This document shows, piece by piece, positions 56,712-64,000 of a DNA stretch of 64,000 bases; the first letter of the stretch is position 1; every line of letters starts with the position of its first letter. The stretch comes from Pseudopyrenochaeta lycopersici. Lineage: Eukaryota; Ascomycota; Dothideomycetes; Pleosporales; Pseudopyrenochaetaceae. The DNA is taken from contig NHZP01000005.1 of assembly GCA_003313425.1 (NCBI GenBank), forward strand, positions 744,001-808,000, given 5' to 3'. The position numbers and the translations under genes are program-made. The notes beneath the pieces were generated by a model, which was not told the DNA's origin, ran no database searches, and saw nothing but the letters and a program-made list of their open reading frames with translations.

Positions 56712-58910
56712 CCACGAACACCGTAAATCCTGATTTTGACAGCTCTTCACAAAAGCTCTAATGGGGAACCGCGATTCCAACCCTCTGATAGAGTATGCAG
56801 GTCAGATAGCGAAGCCTAAGTTGAACGGCCTAGCAAGGAGCAGCACGAGGCCATGTGTATCTGGTTTGTATTTCTTAGTGACTCGCACCGCAGGGCTGTT
56901 GAATGAGGGAGGTGAAGACGATTAGGGCTGTGCATAAGTCTCTGCGAGCGCGATCAGGACAGCTAAAACCGCTCGGATTGTCATTTGATTCACATCTGTT
57001 GTGCCGAGTATTGTGACCTTGAATATCAGTCGCCAGTGTGCCTCTGCATCGTCCATTTGACGCCTGCAAGAGATTGGGCTCAATTAAATTGCGATATCCG
57101 ACAACAGCTAAAACTTTTTATGGCACATTACCAAGCAATCAGTTTAAGATTGATTGGAATGTCTGGGCTGTTGAGATTGTATTCACCCCCAAATTAATCT
57201 CGTGGAAGGGATGTCACTGGTACCAAACTGGATCCTCTCTTAGGTCCACGCACTTCTCTAATCGTTTGTCACTACGCAATGATTCTGTATGATGATCAAA
57301 GGTTAGTCGTCTACACGAATAGCGAAATTGCGAATGCGTGGGTAGAATACAGTCGTCATTGCATCTCACGTCATGTGTAATTACAACCTCGACCCAACTA
57401 CAAAAGGTGTGGCTCAATCTGGGGCTTACTCGATTCAGGTAATGGCAGGTCAGGTGACCTTCTTGTTGTGGACAAAGTAGAATGGGAGGTGGTTCGGCAA
57501 AAGACGGTTAACGTCTAGTACTGCGCTTCAACGGGTTAGCAAACCAATGCTTCATGAACATGTTCATTAAGTTCTAGCCCTCGAAGGCCAATAGAAAGCC
57601 CATTCCCTGCTGCAAGCCTACGCGTCTCATTGTCGAGGAGGTAGATCACAGCTCGATATCTCGAGCCGCCACAGTGATGACAGACTTTGTGGTTGTGGCT
57701 CAAGGCAAAGGGACCAATGACTTGTGTGCTGTGGCAAAGCTTCCACGTACACCTGTGGCGACAGGTTTCCGGTAGAAGGGACGAAAGTCCGGGATGTGCT
57801 GTGCCACAGCAGGTCAATCACAGCCGAGTCAAGCAATGTGTCCATGGCGTGACGATGCGTAATGCATCTCGTTCGTCGATGGGCCTTTGTCGATCATTAC
57901 GCTGCGACGCGTTGCCACATTTATTTTTACCACAACGACGGCTCCACCAATGGGGTTCTCCGTTGGGCCTGAGCGGACGAGCGTTCCATCAGGACTGCGA
58001 TTGGGTAGAGGCGAGGGGCAAGAGGGTGCAAGTGCAACTAGGAAATGTGGGTGAGTGGTTGGTGTAACTGCTTCGTTGGGCCATTCTGGGCTGGGCGGTT
58101 CTCGATGAGCGGTGCAGCAGTGGCAGGCGGCGACTATGACGAAAGCCGTTGATCGGTTAAAGCAAATCCATGGTGGCTGCTTTCGGGAAGGCGCCCGCTA
58201 AGGACTCCTTAATTTCGGGTTGACAGCTAACGGAATAACGTCAAGAATGAAGTCGCTAGACTGGGCGGGCGGCGGGCGAGCTGGGACGGCGAAGGATGGC
58301 CAGCGGAACGGCGCCAACGGCTGATTGCGGGATTGGTCCGAGGGAGCGTGTCTGGCGAATTGGCGGGGCGCAACCCTCGTCGGCCATGCGCAGCTCATAC
58401 GCAGGGGAAAGTGGCCGGCAGGATGCTGAACAGGGCGAGCAATGCCCTTGTTGCAGCGTTGCCGCGTGCAAAGTGCATGCGACCGGGGCCGGTGCGGTCT
58501 TGGGACGGGCGATGGAAGCGAGGCGTAGCGGCAGATGTCATTTTGCATTACGGCGCCAACGCACAGCGTAGGCGCCGCGACGGTTTGCGGTGTCCAAGAG
58601 GGCATTAGGGGGAAAGCAAATTGCGGGCAAGGCACGGGAATGGTGAACAAGCCACTCAAGCCTCGCACGAGTGCTGGTGTGGCCGCCGGGTGGGTTCCAG
58701 AAACGACGGGCTGGGAGCGCGTGCTGGCTGGCAATCTTGCCGTTCGACGAGCGGCATGGCGATGGCTGCAGCGACAATCGCACCAGTTTCGGCGCGCAGA
58801 GCTTCTGGACGCCTCGCGGCTACCGTAGGGCAGTGGCTGTGCACGACGGCTACCGATGATCAGTGGCAGACGGTCGCGCAGAAGAGCAGCTGCAGACGAG
58901 CGGCCGGCAG

Positions 58911-58950
58911 CGTTTGGTAGCGTCTGGCAGCGTCTGGCAGCGTCTGGCAG
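58911..58950 (+). repeat. Short tandem repeat, 10-base unit
   Basis: Three exact copies of CGTCTGGCAG at 58921-58950, preceded by one diverged copy (CGTTTGGTAG) at 58911-58920. It lies about 270 bases upstream of the CP2 start. Likely a minor local expansion. Confidence 0.85.
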
Positions 58951-59222
58951 CGCTGCAGCGCTAGGCCAGCAGCCACTCTGGCTAGACTCCGACCGCAATC
59001 CCATGCCACGCGCGGCCCTCGAAGCCCTTCGGTCAGGCCCTGGAGAAGCGCTCGGGTCTCTGACGACCGATGTGGCTTGACCCTCGTAGGCTTGATCGCT
59101 CTTGTGGCAGGCTGCTCCGTTTCATAACCCACTTCAAGGCTCGCGCCCCCAACTCCGATCTCATCTGTATCTCTTTTCGATGAACCGACCTCCCCAGCGC
59201 GTGCTCCTCCCTCCTCGCGATC

Positions 59223-62093
59223 ATGTTTCGCAATAGGCAAGTCCACCTACTTTGCTCGCGCCGGCCGCCTCACGCCCATCTGAGCGCGTCGTCGTCTCTC
59301 GCCCACGCCCTGGCTGACCGCTTCCCAGAACTGGATCGCAAAAACCTGATCCAAAGATCCTCGAGGACTTCAAGGCCTCCTTTCCTCACCTCGCACAGCG
59401 CTCGCAGTCTCTTGCCGGCCTGCCAGCCCATTCACTGACAGATGCGCTTGATGTCGCGCAGCCCTCCCGGTATGTCGCGTCACATGGTCCTCCACGCTTG
59501 GCTCACTCTACCATCTTGACCTGTTGCAAAATCCACAAACGCCGTTCAAAAATTTGCATGCCCATGGCTCCTGCCACCCATCTGCTAACAGAAGCTTGCT
59601 CCAGACAAATCGGCGATCATGAAGACATCAAGGACCAGGATCCCACTCCGCGCGGCAACAACGAGCCGTGGAGGTTCACGCCATCTTTGCTCGACCCAAA
59701 TTCCTTCGCATTCACTTCTTTCGCAAACCAACCCCCCGGCTACTATACGCCTACCCCCGGTGGCACAAACACCCTCTACCACAGCCAGGCCGGAGATCTG
59801 CACACTCCAGGCTTCAGTTTTGGCCTAGGAACACCACTCTCGCTACCTACGTCGGAAGGTGGGGTACATGCTGGTCACGCCGCACCCACCGGCCATCTTC
59901 ACGGCTTCAATCCCCATGCCCTTGGCACTCACCATCACTTTCAAAATGTTAATCCATTCGGCATCCCGCAACAGCACCCTCAGTCCTATGCGCCCCATCA
60001 GTTTACACATCAGCCTTCCGCGTTCGAACATGCTACCATGGCGCAAACACATGACGATCCACCAATGGAGAATATCGTCCCCGAGATTGAAATGCAAGAA
60101 CATTCGCCTTTGATCGGTTTCCCACCCCAGGCCTATGACGGGAACCTTACGACGGCTGTTACTCCGGCGCCCCCTCCACCCAACCAGAAGTAAGTAATTA
60201 TCCCCCCTTTCCCCCCCCCCCCCTCTTTTTTTTTTGAGAGGGGTTTCCTTTTTTCTGGTCTTATTGAAAAGAACAAAAACCTTTGCAACACGCAAAATTA
60301 CATGATTGTTAGCATCGAGGCTAAATTGTTGCAGTTTCCGATATCACGTTACGCTGAATGCACCAACAGCGATGATCAAACAGTTGGATGAAGTACCTGT
60401 GACCTACCTCAATAAAGGGCAGGCCTATTCCATCTCATTGGTAGACACGGCCCCCGTCCAAGCACCCTCCCCTACTTTGAAATACCGGACCTTCATTCGC
60501 ATCTCTTTTGAGGATGAACAGCAGCGTCAACGGCCCGCGGCGTGCTGGCAGCTTTGGAAAGAAGGCCGTGGAACAAATGAGGCACATCAACGTGGGGGTC
60601 GTCTACAGGCTGTTGAATTTGTGGACCCAAGCCAGGTTGGCGGTGGCGAAGTTCAAGGGAGACCACGAGTAGAGCTTGAATCGTCTTCGTTCGATGGCTT
60701 CGCCGTTACATGGACACCGGTACACAACACCTCGCCAGAATTCTCATTAGCTGTACGATTCAATTTCCTGTCGACCGACTTCAGCCATTCCAAGGGCGTC
60801 AAAGGCATCCCCGTCCGACTGTGCGCCAAGACAGTGCTGATCACGGACGCCACCGGATCACCACAGGATAAGTCAGATGCTGAGCTTTGCTTTTGTAAAG
60901 TCAAGCTATTCCGGGACCACGGCGCTGAGCGAAAACTGTCGAACGATGTTGCACATGTGAAGAAGACGATTGACAAGCTAAAACAACAGATCGCCCAAGT
61001 AGAGTCGGGCATGAAAGACTTTGGCAAACGCAAGCGCAGTGGGTCGATATCCAAAACAAGTGCTAGCTCTAGACCTGGCAAAGTGCCCAAGCACAAGAGG
61101 ACCTGGTCTATGTCATCTGCGAGCTCAAACTCTGGGGCTCGCGCACCTGCTGAGGAAGACTTGCACATCAAGCTTGCGTCTTTACAGGATATGTTTAGCT
61201 CCACGAGACCTGTCAGCGTCTTATATTTGAAGGGAGCGGAGCAGGACGATCCAGATCTTCATCCAGTGCAACTTTCTTCAACCCCACAGGACTTGTCCAA
61301 GATCGACACCAGTATTGACGCGCAGATGTGGGAAGCTCAAGGATCTCAAACTGGTGCATCGTCAATTGTTTCACCAACTCCAAGTTCACAATCTCTTCAT
61401 TCCGAAAAGCGCAGGGCATCCTCGTTCCAGCGTCCGCAACCTTTCCAGCCACCCTCACGCATGTCATCGAACGAATGGCGGAGTCTTCCACAAACAGCTA
61501 CGGCGGATCTCAAGGGCATGGTCGGTATGCATGGGGGTGCTGATGTTCCGACAAAGGTTCAACGACCGTACTCTGATGACCATGCCCTTTCTGGATGGAT
61601 TGAGGCGCTGGGCGTCGATCAGACCTACCAACCCCCACCTGAACCCATGCTCAAACCAGGTAAGAAAACAAATAATATTACTCGCATTATTTACATGCTA
61701 ATGTTCGTAACAGTGGCATGTTTTTTTGTGCAGCCAAGGGTTGCGGGTCGACAGCCTGAGGACAACTACTTCCGTGCTGTTTACCTCATGGAACGCAGCG
61801 TGAAAGAACTCGTCAGTGGAATAGCAATGAAGATCAACATCGAACCAACAAAAGTAACCCGAACCATTCGCATCAATCAAAAGGGTCTACAGATTCTGAT
61901 GGATGATGATGCGATTAATGGAATACCGGAACAACAGGACATGGCAGCTGAGTTCCATGAAATTGGTATACCGCCAGTACAGCCCATGAAGCGGGAATGG
62001 GACGCTGGCCCAACCGATATCCAGGTCGATGGTGACATTGGCGTCACAGAAAACGTGAACTCGACTGGCTACGAGCTCCGTCTTCTTTTCTAG
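59223..62093 (+). CDS. CP2/Grainyhead-family transcription factor
   Basis: Five exons: 59223-59236 (14 nt), 59329-59469, 59605-60189, 60335-61659 and 61714-62093; 814 residues. Fungal Grainyhead/CP2 factors control cell-wall remodelling and conidial separation (Neurospora csp-2 type). The first intron is GC-AG (AG|GCAAGT...CTGACC...CAG). It joins MFRNR to the exon encoding KILEDFKASFPHLAQRS. A disordered His/Pro/Gly-rich N-terminal half follows. The CP2 DNA-binding domain starts at FRYHVTLNAPTAM and runs through YRTFIRISFEDEQQRQRPA and VRLCAKTVLITDATG to KVKLFRDHGAERK. A Ser-rich linker leads to the C-terminal dimerisation region (EDNYFRAVYLMERSVKEL). The last intron (54 nt) lacks stops but splits the VACFFV strand and is best removed. 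Confidence 0.92.
59237..59328 (+). other. GC-AG intron in the CP2 gene
   Basis: The intron begins GCAAGT after an exonic AG and ends CTTCCCAG, with a branch-like GGCTGACC ten bases before the acceptor. AG|GCAAGT is the strong-consensus form of GC-AG introns. Splicing here is the only way found to link the ATG at 59223 in frame to the coding sequence at 59329. It is 92 nt long. Confidence 0.7.
60211..60223. repeat. Poly-C run with poly-T inside a CP2 intron
   Basis: Thirteen C followed by TC and ten T, in the 145-nt third intron of the CP2 gene. The pyrimidine tract lies near the donor side, not at the acceptor. Confidence 0.8.
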
Positions 62094-64000
62094 AACCTCG
62101 GTCTACAACTTACTTCGGACGTACCGTTCCTTCTCCATTGATACCCCGATCCTTACGATTCGCCCACTATAACGACATTGTACTTTCCGTACTTTACAAA
62201 GGAGTTCCATAACACTCCCTATGAGGCTATATTTCTACGTTTGGCGTTGAGAAACACTTCGGACATACCACTCCTTCTGGAGGAACAGGTTTATTTCTTC
62301 TCCATGTTTATACATTTTGCCTTACCCTTCTCCCATTTCGGTTCGACGACGATACCCATTATACCATTACATTTTTCTACCTTTTTTTTTTCTCGCGGTC
62401 TCAGATTGCAAAGCAACAATCAATCACGAATATACAGCGAGAAGCATGAATTGCTACATATATAGGCAGTGTGGAGTTCAGCTTAGCTGGGGTTGTAATG
62501 TTTTTAAGATACACATGGAGGTTTTCTGTTGTCAAGCTGATACAGACGCCTGAGCTTTAGTCTTTACACGCTTGTCTATGCACTTTTACATAACGTTGTC
62601 AAGCGATTTTCCTGGTTTTGAAAAGAGTTTTTGGTTCCATTTTTTGGGCATCAACTACGAATTTCTTGACCAAGCTTCTCGCACCTTGGTGCAACCTCCC
62701 CGGAGAGAGTCACAGCTTCTTAGGAACGCGGCAATATGCTACATCGATATCCTTTCTCCAATTTTCGACTTGACGAATCCTGCGGAAGTTGGAAGCCCAC
62801 AGTTACCGATACCGGCATTTGACTTCCTCCACTCACATTGAGCGGCTCCCGCAATTTCGTTCACGTCGCTCAAAATGGTTCGACACCGGCTGCTGTGCGT
62901 TGAACATATGTATTGGACCGCTATCCACCTTTTGGATAGGAACCCTGGATATGATGAAATTGAGGTGGCTGGTCGGAAGGTCTCGCCGACGCTGATCACA
63001 CGTAGCATCTGAGTCTAGACGGTGGTGTCGGAGGCTTGATGTCATGATGCAGGATCACACTCGCGAATCAACACAGCGATACACTCCAGTGTCGAAATGG
63101 TTTACGGAGGAACGTGCACTATGGACGTGTTGGCAGTAAAAAAGGAACAATATAATAAACCTGCATAATTGGTGGTTTGTCAGTCGCTGTGTTCATCACG
63201 TTGTCCAGTTGAAATGTGTACAATTCACGTTAATGTTCACAACAGGCGCGCCATCCTCTCAGTCAAGGCACAGCATATAGGTGCTTCTGCAAAAGTGGCT
63301 TGATTGGCAGTAGCTGTAGCCACAAGGGGCAACCTGGAAACTATTCATCTACCAAGACGCATCTTACAAAGTTTAAGAGCGTACAATTCTCTGTGCTACC
63401 TATGAATCCTTTCAATTTGCACATTCTATCTTTCACGCTGCCCAAATAGGCTGTCCAGGCTTAATCTCCAAACAGTGTTATCCGTTGCCACAGTCTGTTT
63501 ACAAATAAATGTTATCATCAATCCCGAGATTGTACCACAAGCAGACACTCAAAGGATACGCAACACTCTAACCACGTTACTAATCGCAAACTTACTCACT
63601 TTCACGCGAGATTGTTCTAATCTTAGTGAATATCAAGGCAGCCAACAACAGGAACTGTTTAGTGTTCAGATCTGCATAGATTTACGCCTTGAACATCACA
63701 ACCCTAGGAGAATGTACGTACACGAAGTTCTCGCCACATACGCCTCATTTCTAGGACCATATGTGGCACTCACATTTTGCCACAGCGGCTCGGGATTGCT
63801 CCCCAGATCCATATAAACCAAAGTAACCGACTGTACGCGTAATCATTAGCATGGCTAGAATCTCAGTGACTTGTAAGATGAAAATCTTTGCTTCAAATGC
63901 TTTTACTGTCTACTAAGTTTGCCACCTTGAAGTTCTGAGGCTGGTGAGGAGGCTGCACAGCCACAGAGGCATACGTGCGACTTGGCAACGTCTCTCATCT
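62094..64000. other. 3' flank of CP2, no gene recognised
   Basis: About 1.9 kb to the window edge. Several short frames exist on both strands (for example 63475-63816), without domains, signal peptides or splice continuity that I can support. The sequence is AT-rich. A gene beginning beyond the window could have its promoter here. Confidence 0.35.

Larger units (their letters stand above)
52027..59222. other. Gene-poor 7.2-kb region upstream of the CP2 factor
   Basis: No intact gene was found here. Small frames occur throughout, including a charged plus-strand one at 53114-53350 (RFKAAKKKDEVRKAKELQR) and a hydrophobic one near 53524. None has a family or splice support. A decayed gene lies at about 55982-56711. 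From about 57.9 kb the base composition shifts to GC-rich, and a short tandem repeat occurs at 58911-58950. The final 1 kb is probably the CP2 promoter. Confidence 0.45.

Noticed and set aside
58198..59004. Minus-strand frame of 268 codons in the GC-rich region before CP2
   Set aside because: It is Arg/Pro/Ala/Ser-rich as expected from high GC, and other frames are equally open. It has no domain and covers the likely CP2 promoter.

Overview
The window is nuclear DNA of a filamentous ascomycete (Pezizomycotina, probably a dothideomycete). The grounds are short introns (mostly 47-70 nt) with GT...CTAAC/CTGAC...AG signals, a heterokaryon-incompatibility (HET) gene, a PTH11-type receptor, a Bli-3 homologue, the AcrB ubiquitination-network protein and Dothideomycete-style low-complexity proteins. 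No tRNA, rRNA, CRISPR or intact transposon was seen. I rebuilt gene models by hand from splice signals and protein-family continuity. Apart from the thioesterase, every multi-exon model closes in frame.

Layout. 0-14 kb: a YMC1-like mitochondrial carrier, a low-complexity hypothetical protein, a PTH11-like 7-TM receptor, ER protein disulfide isomerase, a phytanoyl-CoA dioxygenase-like enzyme and a secreted GH32 beta-fructofuranosidase. 14-24 kb: HRD1 ubiquitin ligase, a conserved hypothetical protein, a decayed gene, an SPX-RING ubiquitin ligase and a JJJ1 J-protein. 24-37 kb is accessory in character: HET protein, NmrA-like reductase, NCS1 nucleobase permease, a gene relic, a GT90/CAP10 glycosyltransferase, a secreted YWTD-type propeller protein and Bli-3. 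38-52 kb is housekeeping: AcrB, a mitochondrial thioesterase-like gene, a tiny-exon LYR-motif gene (ETFRF1/LYRM5 type), a methyltransferase, CCR4 deadenylase and SEC14. 52-59 kb is a gene-poor stretch with one gene relic. 59-62 kb holds a CP2/Grainyhead transcription factor whose first intron is GC-AG.

Functional themes. PDI and HRD1 both serve ER protein quality control, and both have bZIP/UPR-like motifs upstream. HRD1, SPX-RING and AcrB are three separate ubiquitin-pathway genes. The SPX-RING promoter carries a CACGTGGG box of the kind bound by Pho4/NUC-1, and the protein ends in a CaaX-like motif. The invertase promoter has two close CreA/Mig1-type sites. The thioesterase-like and LYR genes share a short divergent promoter and both look mitochondrial. 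I found no clear new multi-gene system. The strongest novel leads are the prenylation-like SPX-RING tail, the GC-AG intron of CP2, the hidden LYR gene, the one-base frame break in the thioesterase, and three coding relics that simple ORF calling misses.
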